Below are positions 54,845 through 62,942 of a stretch of DNA of 64,000 nucleotides, piece after piece. Source of the stretch: an uncultured Lachnospiraceae bacterium (GTDB taxonomy: Bacteria > Bacillota > Clostridia > Lachnospirales > Lachnospiraceae). Numbering within the stretch: the stretch's first letter is position 1; each line of letters begins with the position of its first letter. The stretch covers positions 1 to 64,000 of the forward strand of contig CAOKPU010000005.1 in NCBI GenBank assembly GCA_948470755.1, read 5' to 3'. The position numbers and the translations under genes were made by a program. Below the pieces are notes generated by a model. It searched no databases and was not told the DNA's origin. It saw nothing but the letters and a program-made list of their open reading frames with translations.

Positions 54845-56989
54845 ATGTTATCCTGTCTTGTTTTCTTTCCTATGGCGGGGGCGGTATTGGCCTATTTGAT
54901 TGGGCGGAAGAATAAAACGGCAAGGGATTATGCGGCTGACTGCATCGTTATTATGGAATTTGCCGCAATGCTGTATGTATTTTGTATGTATTATTTCTCT
55001 TGGAAACTAAAGGGAAATCCTGAAAATTCTTTTGGGTATCCATCATCTTATGCGATACCGGGATTTTGCGGAATGGGCCTTTACTTTACGCTGGATGGAT
55101 TCCGTGCGCTGTATGGATTGATCGCTTCATTTATGTGGATGATGTCTACGATATTTTCCAAAGAATATTTTGCTCATTATAGGAACCGGAACAGATATTA
55201 TTTTTTCCTTTTGCTTACATTAGGAGCTACGATGGGAGTTTTCCTATCGGCGGATCTGTACACGCTGTTTATCTTTTTTGAAGTCATGTCTTTTACTTCC
55301 TATGTGTGGGTAGCTCATGATGAGAAAGCAGGATCCCTCCGGGCAGCGGAAACTTATCTGGCAGTAGCAGTGGCGGGAGGACTGGTGATGTTAATGGGTC
55401 TGTTGTTGCTTTATCATGAAACAGGCACATTGCATATGGATGGTTTATACGAAAGCTGCCGGCTGATAATGTCGGGTACGGGAACGAAGTATGGATCCGG
55501 AAGGAAAGTACTTTATATCGCGGGGACATGTTTATTATTTGGGTTCGGCGCAAAGGCGGGGGCATTCCCTCTCCATATCTGGCTGCCCAAGGCCCACCCG
55601 GTGGCCCCGGCCCCGGCCAGCGCCTTGTTATCCGGCATCCTGACTAAGGCGGGTATCTTTGGCATACTTATCGTGAGCTGTAAAATGTTTCTATATGATA
55701 TGAAATGGGGGACGTTGATTCTCCTTATCGGCGTCGCGACAATGCTGCTTGGAGCGGTATTAGCTTTATTTTCCGTGAATTTAAAACGGACTTTAGCGTG
55801 TTCATCCGTATCTCAGATAGGATTTATTCTTGTGGGGATTGGTATGCAGGGCCTGCTGGGCAGTGGGAATGGCCTGGCTGTCAGAGGTTCTTTACTCCAT
55901 ATGGTAAACCATTCGCTGATCAAACTCGTACTGTTTATGGCGGCGGGCGTTGTATTCATGAATGTCCATAAATTGGATCTAAATGAAATACGGGGATTTG
56001 GGCGTAAGAAGCCGTTGCTCCATTTTATTTTCCTGATGGGGGCATTGGGCATCGGCGGTATTCCTTTTTGGAATGGATATGTGAGCAAGACCTTGATCCA
56101 TGAAAGTATCGTGGAATATATCGAAGCATTGCATTTGGGGCATTTGCCGGCAGGGATTTTAAGCGCCGGGGCAATGAAAGGCATTGAATGGATTTTTTTA
56201 ATCGCCGGAGGATGTACGGTAGCTTATATGTTGAAATTGTATATAGCGTTGTTTATAGAAAAGAACAACGACCAGGCAGTGCAGGAACAATTTGATCAAT
56301 TGCGCGGGAAATATATGAATAAAGCGAGTGCTTTTGTATTGACAGTAAGCGCCGTGCTGTTCCCGGTCATGGGATTTATGCCGGGAAAGACCATGGATTT
56401 TATTGCCGATTTCGGGCAGGGCTTTTTAAATCCCGGAACAGTGGAAGGATCTGTGGCTTATTTCAGTGGCGCTAATTTAAAGGGTGGGATTATCTCTATT
56501 ATGATTGGGGCGGCCCTCTATTTTATTCTGGTAAGAAAGTGGATGATGAAGAAAAAGGATGGGGCCGCAATATATATAAATCGCTGGAACCGTTACTGGG
56601 ATTTGGAAAATGCGGTCTATCGCCCATTGCTGCAGGGCATCCTGCCGATGATATTCGGCGTTATTTGCCGTATATGCGACAGTTTTGTGGACGGTTTCAT
56701 CGTGCTGTTACGGAAAACAGTTTATAGAGACAGTAAAATCCCCCATGAGCTGGAGGAAGGGACTTATCTGACTCATGTAATCGGCACGGGAATGACTAAT
56801 CTGGTGCATCTTATGAACCTGACTTTCTGGAGGAAAAGGCCCCGTAGGGAAGGATGCGAGCATAGGCTGGTTTTAAAATACGAAGAAGCGCAGGAGAACA
56901 GCACTATCATAAGAAGAAGCTTATCCTTTGGGTTGTTGCTGTTTTGCTCAGGATTGATACTTACGTTGATCTATCTTTTGTGGATGTAA
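54845..56989 (+). CDS. Large NuoL/MrpA-like antiporter subunit
   Basis: A 714-residue subunit, the fourth NuoL/M/N-like paralogue of the operon. Glu in FIFFEVMSFTSYVW and Lys in FGAKAGAFPLHIWLPKAHP are kept. The region after about residue 520 is an extension with further helices (IMIGAALYFILVRKW; PMIFGVICRICDSFVD) and a final C-terminal helix. It does not carry the DUF4040 region of true MrpA, which is a separate gene here. The start chosen has GGAAGGG upstream; ATGs 15 and 18 bases earlier follow the repeat's own GAGG. It overlaps the convergent gene downstream by 19 bp. Confidence 0.88.
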   Translation: MLSCLVFFPMAGAVLAYLIGRKNKTARDYAADCIVIMEFAAMLYVFCMYYFSWKLKGNPENSFGYPSSYAIPGFCGMGLYFTLDGFRALYGLIASFMWMMSTIFSKEYFAHYRNRNRYYFFLLLTLGATMGVFLSADLYTLFIFFEVMSFTSYVWVAHDEKAGSLRAAETYLAVAVAGGLVMLMGLLLLYHETGTLHMDGLYESCRLIMSGTGTKYGSGRKVLYIAGTCLLFGFGAKAGAFPLHIWLPKAHPVAPAPASALLSGILTKAGIFGILIVSCKMFLYDMKWGTLILLIGVATMLLGAVLALFSVNLKRTLACSSVSQIGFILVGIGMQGLLGSGNGLAVRGSLLHMVNHSLIKLVLFMAAGVVFMNVHKLDLNEIRGFGRKKPLLHFIFLMGALGIGGIPFWNGYVSKTLIHESIVEYIEALHLGHLPAGILSAGAMKGIEWIFLIAGGCTVAYMLKLYIALFIEKNNDQAVQEQFDQLRGKYMNKASAFVLTVSAVLFPVMGFMPGKTMDFIADFGQGFLNPGTVEGSVAYFSGANLKGGIISIMIGAALYFILVRKWMMKKKDGAAIYINRWNRYWDLENAVYRPLLQGILPMIFGVICRICDSFVDGFIVLLRKTVYRDSKIPHELEEGTYLTHVIGTGMTNLVHLMNLTFWRKRPRREGCEHRLVLKYEEAQENSTIIRRSLSFGLLLFCSGLILTLIYLLWM

Positions 56990-58029
56990 GAATTTAGGCA
57001 TACAAAAGCTCCGATCATAAGTAAAAAGTAAAAACTCAACCCTCTTGTAACGCACATGGAAGGGGCCAGGTAAGGATTTGTAAAAACGGATGCAAATGCG
57101 GAAGCATACAGTAATTCGGATATCCCTTGCGAACCGGGTAAAGGCAGCATATCTACAGCAATATAAACAGAAGCCTGTAATGCCATAATATGTATCGGGC
57201 TATATTCGGAAAGCCCGAATCCACGGTAGATAAAGTAAGTCAGCAAAAAAAGGCTGCCTCTTTGTATAAAAGTGCAAAGCGCGGTTAGTATAATTTTTGC
57301 CGGATGATTTGCGAAGAATTGGAGCGTTTCCTCATAGTCGGATATGAGATGATGGAATGCTTCTTTTCTTTTGGAGGATGGTTTACATATATGGATTTTT
57401 TCACAGATTTTTTCCGCATATAGGTATACATGTTCCATCCACTTTCCATGAAACATGATGAGCAAAAGAAAAGCGACGAGAAATCCGTTCAGGAAAATGC
57501 CAAGATAAAACAACATGATAAAATTCCCGAAGTATTTCGCCAGTTCTTCTTTCCAGAAAAACAGTATACATGTTCCGATAATGACCAGAATTAATTTATA
57601 GAAAACAGCAACTACCATAAGGACAAGACCGCCGCTTCCAAGAGGGATTTTGTCCTTTTTCATTGCCGCCAATTGCGCAGGCTGCCCTCCGGTTGCAGAC
57701 GGAGTGATGCCGGAAAAGAAAAAGCCAATAAAGGAATAAGAAAAACAGCGGAAAAGTGAGATCCTGTTCCCTGCAGGCCTTAAATGCATGGGAAAATGGC
57801 ATAGATTTGTCTTCAAGCAGGTTTTCAGAAGCAGCCAAATCATAAACCCTTCCATACATACAAAAAAGACGGCGGAGAAGGCGGCGCATATAAAATAAAA
57901 CGGGTCAAGTTCCTGTAAGGAGGCAAAAACCTGAAACCAGTCATTTTTGCGAAATACGGTATAAAAGGTCAGCAGCATAACAAGGAAAAAGAAAACAGGC
58001 TGTATTATATGGGATAGTTTTGATTTCAT
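56971..58029 (-). CDS. LPG-synthase-type membrane protein (UPF0104/YbhN family)
   Basis: A 352-residue, roughly eight-helix membrane protein. SGITPSATGGQPAQLAAM and LPLPGSQGISE are the family signatures shared with the flippase part of MprF. It lacks the C-terminal synthase domain, so it would be a lipid flippase-like protein. It ends the minus-strand operon with the papain-like hydrolase and glycosyltransferase genes, 8 bp and 13 bp apart, which suggests export or modification of a glycolipid or wall polymer. Its 3' end overlaps the antiporter operon's last gene. Confidence 0.87.
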   Translation of the reverse strand: MKSKLSHIIQPVFFFLVMLLTFYTVFRKNDWFQVFASLQELDPFYFICAAFSAVFFVCMEGFMIWLLLKTCLKTNLCHFPMHLRPAGNRISLFRCFSYSFIGFFFSGITPSATGGQPAQLAAMKKDKIPLGSGGLVLMVVAVFYKLILVIIGTCILFFWKEELAKYFGNFIMLFYLGIFLNGFLVAFLLLIMFHGKWMEHVYLYAEKICEKIHICKPSSKRKEAFHHLISDYEETLQFFANHPAKIILTALCTFIQRGSLFLLTYFIYRGFGLSEYSPIHIMALQASVYIAVDMLPLPGSQGISELLYASAFASVFTNPYLAPSMCVTRGLSFYFLLMIGAFVCLNSYIHKR

Positions 58030-58037
58030 AAATTACC

Positions 58038-58619
58038 TCAGCAGCAGGAGCGGGCTCTAGGATCTGTTAAACGGCGGGCATTAACCAACAGGCACAATTC
58101 CCGAAGAGAACCTTCAAATAGGATATCTTGTTGTCCATCTTGTTTGTATTCATAAAAATCTCTGGGTGTTACAAGTGAAAAATGTTTGGGAAAGGAAACT
58201 ATCCTATACTCTTGCAGTATTCTGGCAATAAAAGAAGAACAGGTGTAGCAATTCAATTGATAAAAAGGCTTTCCCAGTAACAGGTAAAATAAACCAATGA
58301 TGCAATAATGATAGCGGAACCTCTGCCGGTAACAATACCTTAATCGGGAGGCAAGCTTTCTTTTTTGTTTATCTGTACAGCGAATGGCATATATTTTATA
58401 ACGCGCAGTAGGGAAAGCCCTGAATATCTGATGGATATCCTCTTTTTCAAATCCCGAAAAAAAGGGAATAAAGGGATTCCGTCTCCCTACACTGTATGCT
58501 TCCTGAAAATCTTTGTCCAGAGAAAGGGCTACATGTATATAATTGATCCTGATAACTTTACGTATCATCCAGGCAAACAATCCCGGAGTATCCACTAATG
58601 CAATATAAATCTTTGACAA
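58038..58619 (-). CDS. Predicted permuted papain-like hydrolase (NlpC/P60 or YiiX type)
   Basis: A 193-residue protein. The permuted order, first His29 (YIHVALSL) then Cys127 (NCYTCSSFIARIL), with Glu40 in between, fits the YiiX/Peptidase_C92 class of the NlpC/P60 superfamily. There is no signal peptide. The substrate could be a peptide, amide or acyl bond in envelope material. It lies between the glycosyltransferase and flippase genes. It is rich in Arg and Tyr near the centre. Confidence 0.65.
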   Translation of the reverse strand: MSKIYIALVDTPGLFAWMIRKVIRINYIHVALSLDKDFQEAYSVGRRNPFIPFFSGFEKEDIHQIFRAFPTARYKIYAIRCTDKQKRKLASRLRYCYRQRFRYHYCIIGLFYLLLGKPFYQLNCYTCSSFIARILQEYRIVSFPKHFSLVTPRDFYEYKQDGQQDILFEGSLRELCLLVNARRLTDPRARSCC

Positions 58620-58632
58620 TGTATTATCCTTT

Positions 58633-59655
58633 CTAGTTAAACTGATAAATTTTCCGTGCGGCTTTATATCCGGTAATGGTTAAAAACCGTCCGGTTTTCC
58701 CGGGTAGATTGGTAAAGCTGCTCAAAGTCGTATAACGTAGTTTATGATATAAGTCCCGGTGGTGGGATTTTATATAATTCCATAAGTCCGTCCTTTTCCT
58801 CCATGCGTCTTCGGAGTTAATGAGAAGAAGATGGATAGAGGAAATCGCCATCATAATGGACACATTTCTCGTCATATATCGGGCCAGTTTCGGATATTTT
58901 TCCTGGACTTCCTCCAAGTCTATACAGTCAGCGACCAACTTGGTTACATATATTTGCTGGTCGATCCTTTGTTTTAATATTTCTTCGTTGACGGATTGGT
59001 CTGCCCTTCCAATAAAATAGTGGTATAAATCCGTGTTGATATAATAAATATTTTCCACATAGGGCAAAGGACGGTAAGCGAAAATATTGTCCACATAAAA
59101 AGTATGTTCCGGCAGTGTGATTCCGCTTCTTTTCAGTATGTCCGTGCGGAAAATAAGGGAATGCATGACTAAATATTGGGAAGGGGAAAATATGCCAATA
59201 TCGTTCCATGTAAGCATCCGTTCTTCTTTAAATACATTCTTGTAAGAGATAGATTTTTTCCTGTTTTCATATAAATGGTCATAAACATAATTGCAGACGA
59301 TCATATCCGCCCATTTTTCTTGTCTTTCCCAATGCATAATGCGGAAAAGGACTTTCCGTAAAGAGGTGGTATCCAGCCAGTCATCGGAATCCACCACTTT
59401 GAAATATCTGCCGGTGGCTTGTGAAAGGCCTGCATTAATGCCGGAACCGTGGCCCCCGTTCGATTTATGAATGACCTTGACCGTTTCCGGAAAAAGAAGA
59501 GCATACTGGTCTGCAATTTCCGGCGTCCGATCGGTGGAACCATCGTCTACGATGATAATTTCCACTTCATTTTTAAAGGCCAAAAGGGAATCAATGCAGC
59601 GTTCCATGTAAGAGGCTGAGTTGTAGCAAGGTACGGTAAATGTAATATATTTCAT
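58633..59655 (-). CDS. Glycosyltransferase family 2
   Basis: A 340-residue GT-A glycosyltransferase. TVPCYNSASYMERCIDSLL at the N-terminus, EIIIVDDGSTDRTPEIA next and the DXD-like VDSDDWLD are clear. No long C-terminal membrane helix is evident. GGAGGAGAACT precedes the ATG; a longer frame adds 13 unsupported residues. It begins the envelope operon with the papain-like and LPG-synthase-like proteins. Acceptor and donor sugar are unknown. Confidence 0.9.
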   Translation of the reverse strand: MKYITFTVPCYNSASYMERCIDSLLAFKNEVEIIIVDDGSTDRTPEIADQYALLFPETVKVIHKSNGGHGSGINAGLSQATGRYFKVVDSDDWLDTTSLRKVLFRIMHWERQEKWADMIVCNYVYDHLYENRKKSISYKNVFKEERMLTWNDIGIFSPSQYLVMHSLIFRTDILKRSGITLPEHTFYVDNIFAYRPLPYVENIYYINTDLYHYFIGRADQSVNEEILKQRIDQQIYVTKLVADCIDLEEVQEKYPKLARYMTRNVSIMMAISSIHLLLINSEDAWRKRTDLWNYIKSHHRDLYHKLRYTTLSSFTNLPGKTGRFLTITGYKAARKIYQFN

Positions 59656-59830
59656 AGTTCTCCTCCATTTTATAGCGTAAAAGGTTTTTGGCATATTTCT
59701 ATTTGTTAAATATAACGTAGCTGATTTGTGGAAATCTTCAAGGGTCTTAAGAAAGGATAAAGATAAAAAATAAATAATAGAAGAATGTAATTTAAAAAAA
59801 ATCTGTAATATTTTCTTAAGAAAACTTTAT

Positions 59831-59879
59831 TCCATAAAAACAGGATCCCAAAAGCCATTTGAGATCCTGTTTTTATGGA
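59831..59879. terminator. Strong inverted-repeat terminator after the gntR gene
   Basis: CCATAAAAACAGGATC and its perfect inverse, 17 bp in all, with an inner CAAA/TTTG, flank a short loop. It ends gntR on the minus strand, 51 bp after the stop; symmetry allows both directions. Confidence 0.85.
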
Positions 59880-59930
59880 TAATTTTGTTTTATATTGTAA
59901 AAATATAATAATGATAGCAGAGCATTTGGG

Positions 59931-60683
59931 CTACCGTTTTGGGCTGTCGTCAAATTCAAACTTATTTAAGTCCCCTCTATAATGCGCAAACGCGTAATCT
60001 ACGATTGTCCCGTCCCCAATAGTAGAAATATTGTGAAAATAGAGCATAGGAGTATTTACTTTTACATTTAGCAGTTCAATATCTTCCGAAGTAGCGTTCA
60101 TTGCGGAAACAATGGTTTTGGTGTTTGCGATCTGTGTGGATGGATTATTCATCAGCAGCTCATAAAGAGAATGCGTTTTAAAATCATAACTTAGTATAAA
60201 TGAACACAGATCATAAGGAATATAATTCTGGAAGGTTACCATAGGGATATCATCAGCAAAGCGTCTGCGGAACATGGAAATCACTTTCTGTTCTCGTTCT
60301 AAATGAAGTTTTTCTGCAATTTCAGGACTGGGCGTAATTACATTTAAGTCGATTAATTCGGTTCTGGGAGTTTTGCCCAGCCGGGAAATTTGCTGATAAA
60401 AGGGTTCAAAAGAGCGGATATAGCTGGATTTTTGATCAGGCTTTGTGACAAAGGTTCCCTTACTTGCCTTTCTGGTCAGCCATCCTTCCTGAACAAGTTC
60501 GGATATTGCTTGCCTTACGGTAGAGCGGCTGATGTGGTAGTACTCGACTAATTCGTTTTCCGTAGGAATGGCATCCCCTATAGAGAAGCAGTTGTCCTGG
60601 ATGTCGCTTAATATGATGCCTTTTAATTGGAAATACAAAGGTATCGGTGTATTTTTATCAAGTTTCTTTTGGAATAATTGCAT
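59931..60683 (-). CDS. GntR-family regulator with UTRA domain
   Basis: A 250-residue regulator. The N-terminal winged helix has IPTENELVEYYHISRSTVRQA and GTFVTKP. The UTRA ligand-binding domain follows from about residue 90 (REQKVISMFRRRFADDIP; ENI-like MVTFQNYIPYDLCSF). HutC/UTRA regulators bind a sugar phosphate and repress sugar genes. It is divergent from the PfkB kinase and aldolase genes, which are the likely targets. GGGGGGAAAT precedes the start. Confidence 0.92.
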   Translation of the reverse strand: MQLFQKKLDKNTPIPLYFQLKGIILSDIQDNCFSIGDAIPTENELVEYYHISRSTVRQAISELVQEGWLTRKASKGTFVTKPDQKSSYIRSFEPFYQQISRLGKTPRTELIDLNVITPSPEIAEKLHLEREQKVISMFRRRFADDIPMVTFQNYIPYDLCSFILSYDFKTHSLYELLMNNPSTQIANTKTIVSAMNATSEDIELLNVKVNTPMLYFHNISTIGDGTIVDYAFAHYRGDLNKFEFDDSPKR

Positions 60684-61001
60684 ATGATTTCCCCCCCTAA
60701 GTTCTTCGTATTGTTATTTGCATGTCTTTATGTACGGACAATAAAACAAATATATACTTATAATATGATATTGTTAAAAAAAAAGCAATAGTTAATGAAA
60801 AAAAATGGAATTTATATATTTTTTGCGAAATAGGGAAAATGTAATTGGGTAAATTAAATAAATTTTAAAAATTATATTGACTTTTTTTATTAAATATACA
60901 AATATATAAACATACAAATGTACGAACATTAGAATGAACGAAAATAAAGATAAAATGTGTGGATGAAATCGGGTTGATAAAAAAGGAGAGTGGGTAGACG
61001 G
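60684..61001. promoter_or_regulatory. Divergent control region with two GntR-type operator candidates
   Basis: ATGTACGGACAA at 60730-60741 and ATGTACGAACAT at 60918-60929 match at ten of twelve bases and are dyads. The first lies near the gntR start and the second in the region before the kinase gene. A TTGACT at 60877 has no good -10 at 17 bp, but AT-rich sequence follows. The operator assignment is inferred. Confidence 0.5.
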
Positions 61002-61946
61002 ATGAAAATTCTATGTATTGGAATGATGGTATGTGATACGCTGCTTTCGCCTGTGCCTTCTAATATACTGGCGCTGGATAGCGTAAAAATTGGGAAACCT
61101 TCGGTATGCTGCGGCGGGGACGCGCTTAACGCAGCCATAGGGCTTGCAAAGCTGGGCAATCCCGTTTCAATCGTCGGAAGGATTGCCAGGGATGCCAATG
61201 GAAAGTTTATTTTGGATGAATGCGGTAAATATGGCATAGATACTTCAGGAGTAGTATATGAGGAAGAGTGCGCTACGGCAGCGTCTTATGTATTGATCGA
61301 TGAAAAGGGTGAAAGGCATTTTTTATCGGAAAAATCCATTTTTGCAAAGCTTTCCGGAAGCGATGTGGGAGATCAGGTAATAAAGGAAGCGGATATTGTA
61401 TATGTTGGTTCGGCAATGGCGATGCGGAAAATGGATGAGGGAGGGATTAAAGAGATATTCCATAAGGCCCATTCTTACGGGAAGATGACTGTGATGGATG
61501 CGGCGGCCAATTTGGAAGATCCGGAAAGGGATTGGCTATCGTATCTGGCTCCGGCATTTATGGAAACAGATGTTTTTTTCCCCAGCATGGACGAAGCAAT
61601 TAAAATTACCGGGGAAAGAGATCCGGAATTGATAGCCGGATGTTTTAAAAAATTCCCTATGAAAATATTTGGGATAAAAATGGGGGCAAGAGGATGTTTT
61701 GTTACGGATTTTAAAGAAAAGAAGTTTATCCCATGTCCGGAAGGGCTGCCCGTGGTAGATACAACGGGAGCCGGCGATTCTTTTATGGCCGGGCTGATAA
61801 GCGGGCTGGCCAAAGGGATGGGAATGTTTTCCGGCGCGGAATTTGCTTCTTGTGTGGCGGCGAAGAATGTGGGGAGCATAGGAGGGACTGCGGGAATACC
61901 AAATTACGAAGAAGCTTTTGATTTATATCAAAGTTTTTATAAATAA
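61002..61946 (+). CDS. PfkB-family carbohydrate kinase
   Basis: A 314-residue sugar or nucleoside kinase. CCGGDALNAAIGLAKLG is the substrate/pocket motif near residues 36-52 and VDTTGAGDSFMAGLISG the ATP/catalytic motif. Second kinase of this class in the window, only distantly similar to the fructokinase at 1.7 kb. It precedes a ketose-bisphosphate aldolase, so phosphorylation of a ketose-1- or 6-phosphate ahead of cleavage is likely. AAAAGGAG lies 12 nt before the ATG; a GTG four codons earlier is too close to it. Confidence 0.87.
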   Translation: MKILCIGMMVCDTLLSPVPSNILALDSVKIGKPSVCCGGDALNAAIGLAKLGNPVSIVGRIARDANGKFILDECGKYGIDTSGVVYEEECATAASYVLIDEKGERHFLSEKSIFAKLSGSDVGDQVIKEADIVYVGSAMAMRKMDEGGIKEIFHKAHSYGKMTVMDAAANLEDPERDWLSYLAPAFMETDVFFPSMDEAIKITGERDPELIAGCFKKFPMKIFGIKMGARGCFVTDFKEKKFIPCPEGLPVVDTTGAGDSFMAGLISGLAKGMGMFSGAEFASCVAAKNVGSIGGTAGIPNYEEAFDLYQSFYK

Positions 61947-61967
61947 AAAATAGAAAGGATGGAGATT

Positions 61968-62816
61968 ATGAAATTTGCACCAATGAAAGAAATTCTGAAA
62001 CTAGCGGAGGAACAACAAATTGCATATGGGGCTTACGTGACGGTTTCTTATGAAACGGCCCTTGCCGCTATTGAGGCTGGTTCCGAATTAAACTGTCCTG
62101 TTATATTTATTACGGGAACAGACTGCTGCGATCTTATGGGAGGATTTGAAGGGACGGTGGAAACTGTAAAAAGAGCGGCGGCGAATGCGCGGATACCGAT
62201 CGCTCTTCATTTGGATCATTGCCGTACATATGAAGAATGTGTTGCGGCAATCCAGGCAGGCTATTCTTCCGTCATGATTGACGGCTCTTCTTTACCGTTT
62301 GAGGAAAATGTCGCTTTGACAAAAAAAGTTGTGGACTATGCGCATACTCTTGGTATAACGGTAGAAGGCGAATTAGGCAAATTGGTAGGAGAAGAAGGTG
62401 ATTTGATCGTAAAAGGCCCTGAGGCGGCTCAGACAGACCCGGAAGAAGCGAAAGAATTTGTGGAAAGAACAGGAGTTGATTGCCTGGCGGTCAGCATCGG
62501 TACACAGCATGGGCATTATATCGCGGCGCCGCATCTTAATATGGAAAGGCTGAAAGCGATTAAAGAAGCGGTGAATGTCCCTTTGGTCCTTCATGGAGGA
62601 TCCGGGACGCCTATTGATCAGGTTCAGGAAGCTATCCGCAACGGTATCCGCAAGATCAATGTAGCGACGGACGTCCTTACGGCAGTTGCAGATTCTTTTG
62701 AAGAATTGAAAAAACAGCCGGATTTTAGATATAATACGGCAATGTTCATTCATTCCAAGAATGCTGCAAAGGAATTCATTAAAGGAAAAATGAAAGATTT
62801 CAGGTTTGAAAACTAA
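61968..62816 (+). CDS. Class II ketose-bisphosphate aldolase (FbaA/GatY/KbaY family)
   Basis: A 282-residue zinc aldolase. Asp83-His84 in LHLDHC are catalytic/zinc residues, with VSIGTQHGHY and LVLHGGSGTP supplying other zinc ligands and the phosphate loop. It cleaves a ketose-1,6- or 1-phosphate to DHAP and an aldehyde. It follows the PfkB kinase by 21 bp. Which sugar is used (fructose, tagatose, or another) cannot be told from sequence alone. GGATGGAG is upstream. Confidence 0.9.
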   Translation: MKFAPMKEILKLAEEQQIAYGAYVTVSYETALAAIEAGSELNCPVIFITGTDCCDLMGGFEGTVETVKRAAANARIPIALHLDHCRTYEECVAAIQAGYSSVMIDGSSLPFEENVALTKKVVDYAHTLGITVEGELGKLVGEEGDLIVKGPEAAQTDPEEAKEFVERTGVDCLAVSIGTQHGHYIAAPHLNMERLKAIKEAVNVPLVLHGGSGTPIDQVQEAIRNGIRKINVATDVLTAVADSFEELKKQPDFRYNTAMFIHSKNAAKEFIKGKMKDFRFEN

Positions 62817-62844
62817 AAGAACTATTGAATAAAACGGAGGATAA

Positions 62845-62926
62845 GATTGAAAATTAAAATTTTCAATCGCGAGATTTGTGTCTGCGCGTTGCTTGTCACA
62901 AACTCGTTATGCGCAACAAGCAATGC
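62845..62926 (+). ncRNA. Pseudoknot-capable leader of the sugar-binding protein gene
   Basis: An 11-bp palindrome-type hairpin (62845-62868) is followed by a 10-bp stem with one bulge (CGAG-A-TTTGTG with CACAAACTCG, 62870-62906). The loop of that stem contains GCGTTGCTTGT (62886-62896), which pairs over 11 bp (one G-T) with ACAAGCAATGC at 62916-62926. That is an H-type pseudoknot or two alternative folds, ending 7 nt before the ribosome binding site. Part of the sequence (TTTGTGTC-G-GCG) resembles the 31-nt hairpin repeats. Confidence 0.6.
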
Positions 62927-62942
62927 AGAAATGGAGAGAAAT

